Source of the DNA: an uncultured Clostridia bacterium
GTDB taxonomy: Bacteria; Bacillota; Clostridia; Christensenellales; Pumilibacteraceae
DNA: 15,036 nucleotides
Direction of reading: 5' to 3'
Assembly (NCBI GenBank): GCA_934229275.1
Contig: CAKQDN010000038.1
Location: forward strand, 1 to 15,036
Numbering within the stretch: the first letter of the stretch is position 1; each line of letters starts with the position of its first letter. Under the pieces are notes generated by a model. The model ran no database searches. It was not told the DNA's origin and saw only the letters and a program-made list of their open reading frames with translations. This document shows positions 5,526 through 15,031 of the stretch, piece by piece. The translations under genes and the position numbers were made by a program.

Positions 5526-8065
5526 ATCTCGTAAGTCCCTGCGCCAACGGTTTGAGTACCGCTCGGCAAAACGATTTGCGCCGTAGTATTGGAGGGAACG
5601 ATTATTGTATATTCAATCTTGTTCCCATTTCTTTTCCACTTGCTTACGATCTTGCCGTATATGCTGTCGTACTCACATTCGGCGTGAGTTATGCTGCCGC
5701 CGACTTTCGGTGCAATAATAAATTTTCTCTCTCCGGCGACTTTAATTCCGCACATACTGTCAAACAGCCATTCGCAGACGGCGCCCTTACTGTAATGGTC
5801 AAGCGACGCTACCCCTCCTTGCGCTTCCGTTCCTTCCCAACTCTCCCAAATAGTGTTTGCCCCCATTTTCGGCATAAATAACCAACCGGGCATTTCCTCG
5901 TTTTCAAGAAGCCTGTAAGCATACTCAATATTTATATCTGCCAGAACGTAGAGTATAAACGGAGTTGACAAAAAGCCCGTACCCAAACGCCAGCCGTAGT
6001 TATCAAGCGCCTTTATCAAACGCTTTTTTGCATATTTCGTTTGCTTATCGTTCAAAAGTTTAAGATATAGCGGACGTACGAGTTTCGCCTGCCTGTCCGT
6101 ATCCATACCGTGTTTCTTTGTCTCTACAAGTTTTTGGTAGCCCATTCTTGTTCTGTCGGCATACTTTTTGAAGTATTGCGCGTCGTCCGCTTTACCGAGT
6201 AAGTCGGCGATTTTTTTCATATGTTCAAGCATATAAACGATATACGCCGTAGTTTCTTCGGGATGAGGACTTACAAAGTCGGATATAGCGAACGCCTTGA
6301 CGTCAACGGGTTCAGCCCATTCGCCGTAAGACTGACCGTAATTGGATATCATTTTACGGTATTTACGCTTTAATCCCGTAGGCGCACTCGTAAAATAATG
6401 CTTGCCGAGCGTCTTTATCTTGTACATTGCAAATCGGCGCATAGCATCGTAGTTATTCTCCAAAATACGTTTATCTCCGTACTTTTCGTAAATGCGGTAA
6501 GGTATCAGTACGCCCGCATCCGACCAACCGGGAGAACCATCCATTACGTTCATATAAAAGTCGATACCGCCCATAGGCGTAATCTGACGGAAATTACCGT
6601 TCTTTCTCTGCCCGTCGCACATATCCGCAACATATTTTCTTGCCATAGCGGCATAATCGACGAAATAGCTTGCCGTATTACAAAAAATCTGCGCATCGCC
6701 CGACCAACCGTGACGTTCCCTTGTAGGACAGTCGGTTGGAACGTCGGCGTGATTGTTTCTCGTTGACCACCGTGTACACTCGACTAATTTATTAATCAGT
6801 TCATGCGAACAGTTAAATTTAATCGTGTCTTGCATATCCGAATAAACGGCAATCGCAGTAAAATCTTCGGGTTGCCAAGCAATATCCGTTTTAATTAATA
6901 CGTACTGAAAACCAAAAATTGCAAACTTCGTTTTATACTCGTTTACGCCCTCTTCTGCCGTATAAACAACCTGCTGTAAAGGCGTAACTTTCGTGCGCTT
7001 TTTATTGGCGCATTGAATATTCTTTTGGGTAAATTCGCCTTCTTTGTCGAACAATTCCCCAAAGCGAAGTTTAATTATTTGCCCCTTTCGAGCTTTTAAC
7101 GAAAATGCGATATAACCCGCGATATTTTGTCCGAAATCGAGAACGGTTGCTCCCTTCGGGGTTTTAATAACCGTAGGCTTAAACGTTTCGTGTTCGGTTA
7201 AAGGCACGTTGTTGGAAGCGGAAGGAATTACTTTTTGCTTCGTTAATTTAGCCTTCCGATTGTAAGAAGGCGTACGGTAAGCCTCCACGACTTCACCGTC
7301 TTTATTGTCGGCAAAGCGAATTGCGCCGTCATTGCTCCAATCCCAAGTTTCATCAGATATAATACGGCTAATATTCCCGTCTTGCCCCGTAATCTCTAAC
7401 TGCGCCAAAAACTTCGTTTGCTTACCGTATTGGTTTTTCCGTCCCCAAGCGCCGCAACTGCCTCTATACCAACCGTCGGCAAGTTCAACCGTAAAATCAT
7501 TGTTACTGCTTTGTATAAGCTCGGTTACGTCGTAAGTCTGCAACTGAATACGCTTCCTATAATCCGTATGCCCCGGCGCAAGACAGAAATCGCCAACCTT
7601 TTTGCCGTTTAATTTCGCTTCGTAAAGTCCGCAAGCGGTTATATACAGCCTTGCCCTCTGAACGCAAATTGCATTAAAAGATTTTTTGAAGCAGTCAACG
7701 GGATAACGTTTCTTTTTGTTTACTTTATAATTGCCCGTTATCCATTTAGCGGTAAAATCTTCCGCTGATAGCAAACCCATTTCAAAAAATGCGTCTGCTT
7801 TTTCGCCCTCTTCGTCGTGTTCGTTCCATACCGTAACTGTCCATTCTACACGCTGACGGGAAACAAGTTTCGGCTGATAATCCGCATGCATTTCCGCAGA
7901 CAAAACCTTACCGCTGTCCCAAACCGTTTCTCCGTCGGTTACGGCGACAATACGGTATGCGCTTTGCGTTTTACCGCCGCTACAAGTCCACATTAGACGC
8001 GGATTTTGTATATCTATCCCGATAGGATTGATTAAATATTCCGTTTTTAGATTGATTGCCTTCAT
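5522..8065 (-). CDS. GH78 alpha-L-rhamnosidase
   Basis: Hydrolyses terminal alpha-L-rhamnosyl bonds. The 847 residues fit the usual GH78 layout: an N-terminal beta domain (~1-105), a rhamnosidase N domain with GLYEAKLNGKKVGD (146-159) and LADGWYRG (195-202), a jelly-roll domain (~300-410, DFGQNIAGY), the (alpha/alpha)6 catalytic domain (~415-770) and a C-terminal beta domain. The signature DVPTDCPTRERHGWSGDAQ (441-459) carries the expected general acid (Glu450) and supporting Asp residues, in the one-residue-shorter RER form of the commoner RDER. TIWESWEG (738-745) supplies the general base (Glu741), and SLDHYSKGAVCEWLF (754-768) is the conserved C-terminal helix. It has no signal peptide, so the enzyme is intracellular and works on imported oligosaccharides or glycosides. 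GGAGG lies 7 nt upstream. It is 33 nt after the permuted GH3 and overlaps the esterase. Confidence 0.97.
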   Translation of the reverse strand: MKAINLKTEYLINPIGIDIQNPRLMWTCSGGKTQSAYRIVAVTDGETVWDSGKVLSAEMHADYQPKLVSRQRVEWTVTVWNEHDEEGEKADAFFEMGLLSAEDFTAKWITGNYKVNKKKRYPVDCFKKSFNAICVQRARLYITACGLYEAKLNGKKVGDFCLAPGHTDYRKRIQLQTYDVTELIQSSNNDFTVELADGWYRGSCGAWGRKNQYGKQTKFLAQLEITGQDGNISRIISDETWDWSNDGAIRFADNKDGEVVEAYRTPSYNRKAKLTKQKVIPSASNNVPLTEHETFKPTVIKTPKGATVLDFGQNIAGYIAFSLKARKGQIIKLRFGELFDKEGEFTQKNIQCANKKRTKVTPLQQVVYTAEEGVNEYKTKFAIFGFQYVLIKTDIAWQPEDFTAIAVYSDMQDTIKFNCSHELINKLVECTRWSTRNNHADVPTDCPTRERHGWSGDAQIFCNTASYFVDYAAMARKYVADMCDGQRKNGNFRQITPMGGIDFYMNVMDGSPGWSDAGVLIPYRIYEKYGDKRILENNYDAMRRFAMYKIKTLGKHYFTSAPTGLKRKYRKMISNYGQSYGEWAEPVDVKAFAISDFVSPHPEETTAYIVYMLEHMKKIADLLGKADDAQYFKKYADRTRMGYQKLVETKKHGMDTDRQAKLVRPLYLKLLNDKQTKYAKKRLIKALDNYGWRLGTGFLSTPFILYVLADINIEYAYRLLENEEMPGWLFMPKMGANTIWESWEGTEAQGGVASLDHYSKGAVCEWLFDSMCGIKVAGERKFIIAPKVGGSITHAECEYDSIYGKIVSKWKRNGNKIEYTIIVPSNTTAQIVLPSGTQTVGAGTYEI

Positions 8066-8098
8066 ATCGGTCCTCCAATAAAGTTTTATATAACAATA

Positions 8099-10537
8099 CT
8101 ATGAGTTCAGATTTTTGCACAAATTCAAAATCCTACTCGCACACTTTTGTAGCGAAGTTTTTGCAACTTTCCCCGATTTAACTGCTTTTAACAACTCTTT
8201 ATGCTGAAACTTATCTCCTGCCATAATTAAATCGTTTTCGGCGCAAATAGTTTCTCCCGCTACCGCTTGATCTTTTGCAACGCTTTGCCAATCGGTCATT
8301 ACAACTCCGTCAAACCCGAATTCGCAACGTAATATGTTTGTAATAAGGTCATACGAACTGTTAACGTATGTACCGTTTACTTTATTGTAACTTGACATAA
8401 CGCATTTCGGCTGTGCTTTTCTTACCGTTAGCTTGAACGCTTTAAGATAAATCTCTCTTAACGCACGCTCATTGACTTCGCTGGACGATTTCATACGATT
8501 ATCTTCCTGATTGTTACAACAAAAATGTTTAATAGTGACTGCGCAACGTTCATTACTCTGAACGCCCAACGTCAATGCGCTTGCCATTTCTGCTGTAAGT
8601 ATAGGGTCTTCGGAATAATATTCGTAATTTCTTCCGCAAAGAGGATGCCGTTGTATATTCATACCGGGCGCCAACCATATTCCTACTTTATATTGTTGCA
8701 TTTCGCAAGAAGTAGCTATACCGATTTGCCTGACTAAAGCGGGTGAAAAAGTCTGCGCTTGAACCGTCGCGCTCGGCCATGCCGTACAAAACTGATAAAC
8801 AAGTTTTGCCTTTTTACTTGTTTTACTCCATATGCGGTCTAAAAATCTGAACAGTTTTTTAGCTTTCACTAAGTCCTGAGGCAATTTGCCGCCTGTTTTA
8901 ATCTTGCCGTTGGGTTCAACGGCGTATTTCATCGAAATTCTTATTCCTGCAGGACCGTCCGCCATAACGGTGGGATGATATCCGTATTTTTTACAAACCT
9001 TTGTGTCTATTTGTCCGCTTGCGCCGACAACGCCGGGTATTCCGCCGCTCATCAAAGTTGGATCTCCAACGCACAGACAAGTTAATTCTTTGGCGTTCAT
9101 TTTTTTCGTTTCGGGCAAAATATTCACTTGGGGAGCATCGTAATTATTTTGAACAAACTGTATCGCATTTTCGTCCAAATGCAGAATATCGCCTACGGGT
9201 TCTTCTTCCCCATAACGAACGGGCGCGGCAATTTCTTCAACTCTGCATTGTGCAAATTCAATCGGTTTGCATTTTTCTACAATAAATTCCCTATCGACCA
9301 CAATAGTTGCGACAGGCGTTGTGTTACGGGAAGAGTTACCGACTCTGACGATATAATTACCTTTTTCTAAAATAAAACAGGAACGCGTTTCGTCGTATGC
9401 GGCAAAATCTTTTAATTCAAACCCCGCCGTTACCGTTCCGCATTCTCCAACCGCTATCAAATCGGTTTTTGCAAAGGCGGCTAACTGCTGATATTCGCGT
9501 TTGATTTTCCCCGACGGGCAAGATAAATATATTTGAACGACCTCTTTACCCGCTGTTTTTCCTATATTTTCAACTTGCGCTTTTACCGTAACTTCCCCGC
9601 CCGATAATTCCGCCTTTGCTTTGATTTCAAATTCGGTATAGGAAAGCCCGTATCCGAAAGCATATTTAGGTTTGATATCGAATGTGTCAAAATATCTGTA
9701 TCCGACGTAAATACCGTCTTTATAAAGCTCTCTGTCTGTGTTTCCGTCCAAATAACTGAACGAATCAGAGCAAGGAAGGTCCTGTAAATTTTTAGCCCAG
9801 GTTGCAGCAAGCTTTCCGCAAAAATTTTGTTTTCCCAATAACAAATGCGCTAAAGCCAAACCTCCGTTTTGCCCTGCCTGCCCCATAAAAACGACTGCGC
9901 CGAGCTTCATTTCGAGCATAGGATTTACGTCAATACATGCACCCGTATTGAGAACAAGTATGGTGTTTTTATAATGCTCCGAAATGAATTTAAGGTCGCG
10001 GATTTCTTTATCGTCAAAATTATACTCGCCTTTCTTAACACGCCTATCCATACCTTCGCCCGCCTGTCGCGTCAAAACGTAAAGTGCGGTATCCGTATCG
10101 GAATCTGCAACGTCGCGCTCGGTTATATCGCGTCCCGTGGGATAAACGACAGGAAGCGCAATCGCATTCATCAAATCCCAAAATTGAAAAACGTTATATT
10201 TTTTTGCTGTTTGCTTGATTTTGGCATCGCGCTCCTCTTCACCGCGGTGCATTTGTTCGTCGCAAGCGTCCAACCACATCTTTGTCGTAACCTGTAATCC
10301 GCATGCCTCCAATCCTTCTTCGACAGAAACACTGTGCCGGTTATTCACCTCTCCGCTTCCTGTACCGCATTTTGACGTATGCCTTGCACCCGCGCCGTAC
10401 AACGCTATTTTTTTACATTGCAACGGCAACACGCCGTTATTTTCAAGCAATACGATTCCTTCACGGGCGACTTCCAACGATAATTCCGAATTTCGTTGTT
10501 CCAGCTCGGAAGCTGCTTCATCAAACTTCGCGGTCAT
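8099..10537 (-). CDS. GH3 beta-glycosidase with inverted domain order
   Basis: An 812-residue GH3 enzyme in which the alpha/beta GH3_C domain comes first (~20-250), followed by a fibronectin-III-like domain (~300-415, after the FGYGLSYTEF motif at 294-303), with the GH3_N TIM barrel last (~480-800). The acid/base is probably Glu161 in GEGMDR (160-165). Nucleophile Asp749 lies in GFDGVVMTDW, and substrate-site residues sit in MADGPAGIR (525-533) and LAPGMNIQRHPLCGRNYEY (622-640). The same order is known for rumen enzymes such as those of Ruminococcus albus and Butyrivibrio fibrisolvens. A Lys-rich insertion (~540-580) follows ADGPAGIR. There is no signal peptide. AAGGAG lies 8 nt before the ATG, and the start overlaps the transporter stop by 4 nt. 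Beta-glucosidase or beta-xylosidase are the likely activities. Confidence 0.95.
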   Translation of the reverse strand: MTAKFDEAASELEQRNSELSLEVAREGIVLLENNGVLPLQCKKIALYGAGARHTSKCGTGSGEVNNRHSVSVEEGLEACGLQVTTKMWLDACDEQMHRGEEERDAKIKQTAKKYNVFQFWDLMNAIALPVVYPTGRDITERDVADSDTDTALYVLTRQAGEGMDRRVKKGEYNFDDKEIRDLKFISEHYKNTILVLNTGACIDVNPMLEMKLGAVVFMGQAGQNGGLALAHLLLGKQNFCGKLAATWAKNLQDLPCSDSFSYLDGNTDRELYKDGIYVGYRYFDTFDIKPKYAFGYGLSYTEFEIKAKAELSGGEVTVKAQVENIGKTAGKEVVQIYLSCPSGKIKREYQQLAAFAKTDLIAVGECGTVTAGFELKDFAAYDETRSCFILEKGNYIVRVGNSSRNTTPVATIVVDREFIVEKCKPIEFAQCRVEEIAAPVRYGEEEPVGDILHLDENAIQFVQNNYDAPQVNILPETKKMNAKELTCLCVGDPTLMSGGIPGVVGASGQIDTKVCKKYGYHPTVMADGPAGIRISMKYAVEPNGKIKTGGKLPQDLVKAKKLFRFLDRIWSKTSKKAKLVYQFCTAWPSATVQAQTFSPALVRQIGIATSCEMQQYKVGIWLAPGMNIQRHPLCGRNYEYYSEDPILTAEMASALTLGVQSNERCAVTIKHFCCNNQEDNRMKSSSEVNERALREIYLKAFKLTVRKAQPKCVMSSYNKVNGTYVNSSYDLITNILRCEFGFDGVVMTDWQSVAKDQAVAGETICAENDLIMAGDKFQHKELLKAVKSGKVAKTSLQKCASRILNLCKNLNS

Positions 10538-12507
10538 GAATATTTCTCCTTCTTTTCAGCGTACTTTTTAAGTAAATCCTGCATTTTTTGATAACTTGCG
10601 TTGCCTTTTTCAAGCTCAATTGCCCAAGCGGCGTCAATACGTTCCCGACGCCTTCTTGCTTTCTCTTCACGAGCGACAAGTTGCTGAGGAGTCAGTTTGG
10701 CAAGTCTGGCTGTCTGCTTTTCTTCCGCTGCTTTTAATTTTGCAGCTTGCTTTTCTTCCGCCAAACGTTTCTTTTCGGCTTCTTTTGCATTCTTTTCGGA
10801 AATTTGTCTGATATGCTTTTCGAGTTCCTCTTCGTAATTTAATCCCTTCTTTTCACATTTGGATTTTAATTCCGAACGGAAAATATCCTCTGCTTCTTCA
10901 TCTGCCAACTGCTGATCCATCTCCAGCTGCACTTCGGGTTCTACCCAGACTTTACCGCTCTTTTCACAAGCCTCTTTTTGACGTTCGCGTATTATCTTTT
11001 GCTTTCTTTCCAACGTCTTTTCGACGCCGACAAACGCCAACAATATCGCACTCAGTATTCCCGTAATAACTTCAAGTCCTACAAACAAAAACGATATGGC
11101 GTTTAAAACGCTTCCGGGCTGTTTTATACCTATGGTAAACGTACCGTCAATCGCCATTTTGTAAGAGCTTAAATCTAATTGAGAAAGCCAACCGTTTTGT
11201 GCAAGGATAGCTCCTGCCTTGCTCAAATCCGTTACGTTGAGCGGCGGTATATATCCGCTTGCATTCAGAGCCGCATTCAGAATGGCAAGTCCAACCCCCA
11301 TTAATACGATTGTTATCGTAGAATAAATCGACATTGCCAAGCTATCGCTTCTGAATCCCGTCTTCCATTCCAAATGGTCAAATGAATCGGAAAATAGCGA
11401 CATAAAGATATAAGCGCACGGCAGTCCGCCGATATTCTTGATAAACTGTCCTATTAAAACCACAATCAAATTTGTAGGAACCATCCAACAAATCGCGCTA
11501 CCGACGGCATAAAAAACAAATCCCGCAACAGTCACGTTTTTCTTACCGAATTTTTTAGCAAGCGGCCATACGGCAAAGATACCGATACCCATTGGAATAC
11601 CGCCGATTACGGAAATTAAAGTTTGCGTTATACCGTCGTTATATGTACCCAAAACATAGTTGCAATAATATATTAAAGCGCTGTTTTTCAAAGTTCCGCC
11701 CAATGTATAAATCAAGCTATACACTAAAAGAAAAACAATATATTTATCTGAAAACACAGCTTTTATTTGCATTTTATAAGGAATTTTAACGGTTTCTACT
11801 TTTCCTAATTCTTCGGTAACTCTCTCTTTTGTAAAGTAATACTCCAACAGCATAACCGGCAACATTATGATACATAAAACCGACATTACGCTTATCCACA
11901 ACGTTTGGCTGGAACCAATCATCGGCAAAATTACCATAGGGAAAATTAATGCCGCTATTATGCCCGTAACCATAATCGTAGCCACTTGATTGAAAACTGC
12001 CAAAACACCCCTCTGTGACGAGTTACGGGTAGAAAGAGGAACCATCATATTGTGGCTCATATTATAAATCGTATAGGCGAATGAAAAGAAAAGATTATAC
12101 GAAATTATTACCCATACGGCTTTCCATCTTATTGACATATCAGGCACGAGATAAAGCAACATACCCGTAATTGGAACTAAAAATGCGGATAACAACAAAT
12201 ACGGACGGGCTTTCCCCTGTTTATTTTTTGTCCGATCAATAATCCAACCCATAATAAAATTAGTTATGGCGTCTAAAATTTTAGAAAAAATAGGAAATAC
12301 TATGAGGAATGCTCCGCCCCACAAACCGCCGAGTTTCAAAACGTCAGTCCAATACTGATTTAAAAACGATCCTCCTAAAACAGCATTAATTAACAATGCA
12401 CCGCACGGGCCGAGTAAATAGCCAAGCCATTTTTCTTTCCCCGTTATGTTTCTTGAGTGTATGCGACTGTCAAAGATACGACCATTCAATATTTTACCTG
12501 TTGCCAT
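10534..12507 (-). CDS. GPH-family glycoside/cation symporter with long C-terminal tail
   Basis: A 657-residue inner-membrane secondary transporter of the glycoside-pentoside-hexuronide (MelB-like, MFS) family. The hallmark loop DRTKNKQGKARPY (91-103) follows helix 2-3, and about 12 hydrophobic segments span residues ~28-495. Family members are usually 450-500 residues. Here an extra ~160-residue soluble tail (~498-657) follows, very rich in Lys, Glu, Ala and Arg with a probable coiled coil at ~565-655. A polar insertion sits at ~415-465 before the last helices. The ATG abuts the upstream GH3 stop (TAAATG) and uses AAGGAGG formed by the last codons of that gene. It is the only transporter here and presumably imports the glycoside cleaved by the flanking enzymes. 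Sodium or proton coupling cannot be read from the sequence. Confidence 0.93.
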   Translation of the reverse strand: MATGKILNGRIFDSRIHSRNITGKEKWLGYLLGPCGALLINAVLGGSFLNQYWTDVLKLGGLWGGAFLIVFPIFSKILDAITNFIMGWIIDRTKNKQGKARPYLLLSAFLVPITGMLLYLVPDMSIRWKAVWVIISYNLFFSFAYTIYNMSHNMMVPLSTRNSSQRGVLAVFNQVATIMVTGIIAALIFPMVILPMIGSSQTLWISVMSVLCIIMLPVMLLEYYFTKERVTEELGKVETVKIPYKMQIKAVFSDKYIVFLLVYSLIYTLGGTLKNSALIYYCNYVLGTYNDGITQTLISVIGGIPMGIGIFAVWPLAKKFGKKNVTVAGFVFYAVGSAICWMVPTNLIVVLIGQFIKNIGGLPCAYIFMSLFSDSFDHLEWKTGFRSDSLAMSIYSTITIVLMGVGLAILNAALNASGYIPPLNVTDLSKAGAILAQNGWLSQLDLSSYKMAIDGTFTIGIKQPGSVLNAISFLFVGLEVITGILSAILLAFVGVEKTLERKQKIIRERQKEACEKSGKVWVEPEVQLEMDQQLADEEAEDIFRSELKSKCEKKGLNYEEELEKHIRQISEKNAKEAEKKRLAEEKQAAKLKAAEEKQTARLAKLTPQQLVAREEKARRRRERIDAAWAIELEKGNASYQKMQDLLKKYAEKKEKYS

Positions 12508-14946
12508 TTATTTTTCCTCCTTTTCTTTCGGCAATTTTGGAACTTTTATTTTTGTGCAAAAGCACTTTATCCCTTTGAATAGATGTCCGTTTGCCATATT
12601 GACAAATCCTTGTGCGAAGTTATACGGACAATTTGTACCCGCTGACATCGACATTGTAATAATCGAATTGCTTTCGAGTATTCTTTTTAAGAACATTGCG
12701 CCTTTTATCTTGTTATCTCGCTCCGCTCCTTCGGGAAGTTTTTTCGCCTTTTTCATGTCCTTTTTCGCTACGGACAACACGGCGTTATAAAGGATCTTAC
12801 CCATAAACGTCGCCCGCATATCCGTAAAACGACTTTCAAGCCTGATAGGTTTTTTCGGCGGAAGTTCGGGGATTTTCAGTCCGCTCATTTCCTCGAAAAT
12901 TTTATCGCTTATTTGCAAATCGCCTTCGCAATATGCCGCATTTACCGCTTCGGAATAGGGCGTTTGGGCTTCATCACCCACTACCGTTACCGTTTGACTT
13001 AATTTTACCGTTTGACAGTCCGAACAGAGCTGTAAATCGTATTCGCCGTCCTCTAAAACCCAGCGGTTTTCCTTTATATTCCAATATCTTAAATCGTCTT
13101 TCTTCACGACAATTTCAATCTTCTTGCTCTCGCCCGCTTTTAAATAAACTTTTGCAAAGCCTTTCAATTCCTTTATCGGCTTGAACACTCCTTGCGGGGC
13201 TTTGTCGTATAGCTGCACGATTTCCGCACCGTCATACTTTCCGTTATTTACGATTTCGCACGATACTTTGTATTCGGAATCGGTTTCTTCAACCTGCATA
13301 TCCCGATAATCGAAAGTCGTATAGGAAAGACCGTAACCGAACGGATACCTTACTTCTTTGTTTGCCGTGAGATAATAACGATAACCGACGAAAATGCTCT
13401 CTTTATAAATTTCGTTTACAGTCTTTGAAAAATCCTTTCCAAACGGCACGTCCGCATAACTCTTTACCCAAGTTTCGGCAAGTTTACCGCAAGGCGATTT
13501 TACGCCGAAAAGTAAGTTGTACGTTGTCGTTCCGCCGTTCTGCCCCGGCAAGTACATATTAAGAATTGCACTCACACTATCCGCAAACGGTAATTCCATA
13601 GGCGAACCGCCGTACAGCACGACGACTACCTTTTTGCCCGCCTTTATAAGTGCGTCTATTACGGCAAGTTGATTTTCGGGCAGCTTCATATTTTCCCTGT
13701 CGCCGCCCTCGCTCTCAACATAATCCGTAAGCCCCGCAAAAACGAGAACTTTATCATATCCCTTTGCTTTTGCCACGGCTTCCGCTATGAACTTATCATC
13801 GGCTTCGAGCTTGTTTTCTGCATATCCACGACAGAATTTATACGTTACCTTTTGCTTATCAAACGCCGTTTTAGGCGTAGTCAAAAACGTGGGATTTATC
13901 ATTGAACTACCCGCACCCTGATAACGCATTTTATCAAATAAATCCCCGACCACAAGAATCCTCTCGCTTTTATCAAGCGGCAATACGCCGTCGTTTTTTA
14001 ACAACACAGCGCAATCTTCCGCAATCTCGGCGGCAAGCGCATTGTGCGCTTCCCAATCGACGTCAACGCCTTTCGGATTTTTTTCATAACGCTGAACAAG
14101 GCGCAGGACATTTTCCACCGCCTTATCTAATTCTTCTGTTTTTAGTGTTCCGTCTTTTACGCTGTCGATTATCCACTTACGGCAAATTGCGGTGTCGCCC
14201 GGCATTTCCAAATCAAGCCCTGCAGCTACCCCTTTTACTCTGTCGTGAGTTGCACCCCAATCGGACATAACCACGCCGTCAAAACCCCACTCTTTGCGAA
14301 GTGCGTCTGTAAGCAACCATTTATTTTCACAACAATATTCGCCGTTGATTTTATTGTAAGCGCACATCATTGTGTGCGGTTTGCTTTCCTTAACGATAAT
14401 TTCAAAGACTTTAAGATAGATTTCGCGTATGGCTCTCATATCGCATACGGAATCCCCCATAAAACGGAAATTCTCGGCATTGTTAAGTGCAAAGTGCTTT
14501 ACAGAAACGCCGCAACCTTTCGCCTGAACGCCGTTTACTTCTGCCGCACCCATTTTACCGGCTAATAGCGGATCTTCCGAAAAATATTCGAAGTTGCGCC
14601 CGCATAACGGATTGCGCTTGATACATACGCCCGGACCAAGCAATACGTTTACGCCGTAATGCAACGCCTCTTCCGCTATCGCTTCGCCCATTTTATACAA
14701 GTTATCTTCGTTCCAGCCGCAAGCGGTAAGCGCGGCAGTCGGAAAAGCCGTTGCAGGCTCGCTTCCTGCAACACCGTTATCGCCGCCACTATTTTGCACT
14801 CTTAATCCGTGCGGACCGTCGGACATACGGATTTGCGGAATACCTAATCTCGGCACGGGATTCGTGAACATAAAATCCGTACCCGCTGCCAACGCCGCCT
14901 TTTCTTCCGTCGTTAATTCCTGCAAAAGTTTCAAAATATCGTCCAT
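12508..14946 (-). CDS. GH3 beta-glycosidase, canonical domain order
   Basis: The first gene of the operon. ATG 14946-14944 is chosen because AAGGAG stands 7 nt upstream; an ATG six codons earlier has no site. The product has 812 residues. The GH3_N barrel (~8-285) contains SDGPHGLR (42-49), GPGVCIKRNPLCGRNFEYFS (104-123), KHFALNN (150-156) and the nucleophile motif GFDGVVMSDW (221-230, Asp229). GH3_C (~310-540) carries the acid/base in ESEGGDR (411-417, Glu413) and PFGYGLSYTTF (535-545). A fibronectin-III-like domain follows (~550-655). The last ~150 residues form a C-terminal extension of the kind seen in some clostridial GH3 proteins, ending in a Lys/Glu tail whose codons supply the transporter's ribosome site. 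No signal peptide is present. It probably removes beta-linked glucose or a related sugar exposed when rhamnose is removed; specificity is not readable. Confidence 0.96.
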   Translation of the reverse strand: MDDILKLLQELTTEEKAALAAGTDFMFTNPVPRLGIPQIRMSDGPHGLRVQNSGGDNGVAGSEPATAFPTAALTACGWNEDNLYKMGEAIAEEALHYGVNVLLGPGVCIKRNPLCGRNFEYFSEDPLLAGKMGAAEVNGVQAKGCGVSVKHFALNNAENFRFMGDSVCDMRAIREIYLKVFEIIVKESKPHTMMCAYNKINGEYCCENKWLLTDALRKEWGFDGVVMSDWGATHDRVKGVAAGLDLEMPGDTAICRKWIIDSVKDGTLKTEELDKAVENVLRLVQRYEKNPKGVDVDWEAHNALAAEIAEDCAVLLKNDGVLPLDKSERILVVGDLFDKMRYQGAGSSMINPTFLTTPKTAFDKQKVTYKFCRGYAENKLEADDKFIAEAVAKAKGYDKVLVFAGLTDYVESEGGDRENMKLPENQLAVIDALIKAGKKVVVVLYGGSPMELPFADSVSAILNMYLPGQNGGTTTYNLLFGVKSPCGKLAETWVKSYADVPFGKDFSKTVNEIYKESIFVGYRYYLTANKEVRYPFGYGLSYTTFDYRDMQVEETDSEYKVSCEIVNNGKYDGAEIVQLYDKAPQGVFKPIKELKGFAKVYLKAGESKKIEIVVKKDDLRYWNIKENRWVLEDGEYDLQLCSDCQTVKLSQTVTVVGDEAQTPYSEAVNAAYCEGDLQISDKIFEEMSGLKIPELPPKKPIRLESRFTDMRATFMGKILYNAVLSVAKKDMKKAKKLPEGAERDNKIKGAMFLKRILESNSIITMSMSAGTNCPYNFAQGFVNMANGHLFKGIKCFCTKIKVPKLPKEKEEK

Positions 14947-14949
14947 TGT

Positions 14950-14958
14950 GATACTCCT
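14950..14958 (-). promoter_or_regulatory. Ribosome binding site deciding the first GH3 start
   Basis: AAGGAG (minus strand, about 14,959-14,954) lies 7 nt before ATG 14946. It falls inside the codons of the longer possible N-terminus (MKRSIT...), so initiation at the upstream ATG 14964 is unlikely. Confidence 0.75.
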
Positions 14959-14975
14959 TTTCATCTTGCAGAAAA

Positions 14976-14984
14976 ATTATAACA
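14976..14984 (-). promoter_or_regulatory. Operon promoter, extended -10
   Basis: On the minus strand TGTTATAAT (14984-14976) is a perfect -10 hexamer with the TGn extension, placed ~30 nt before the first GH3 start. The region 17-18 nt upstream (around 15,004-14,999, AAGCAA) is a poor -35. Such promoters often depend on an activator, and direct repeats that could bind one lie immediately upstream. Confidence 0.65.
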
Positions 14985-15002
14985 TATTATTTATTCTTTT
15001 GC

Positions 15003-15031
15003 TTGCATAATTGTTCGTTTTCGCGTATAAT
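15003..15031 (+). promoter_or_regulatory. Divergent promoter reading off the right edge
   Basis: On the plus strand TTGCAT (15003-15008) and a perfect TATAAT (15026-15031) are spaced by exactly 17 nt. It faces away from the operon and would transcribe a gene beyond the window. A divergently encoded transcriptional regulator is the usual arrangement, but that gene is not visible here. Confidence 0.6.

Noticed and set aside
8525..10571. Plus-strand open frames over the permuted GH3 gene
   Set aside because: Low-complexity mirror translations of a strongly supported coding region; no start signals.
14947..14964. Upstream ATG (MKRSIT...) as start of the first GH3
   Set aside because: It has no ribosome site, and the AAGGAG for the next ATG lies inside its first codons.
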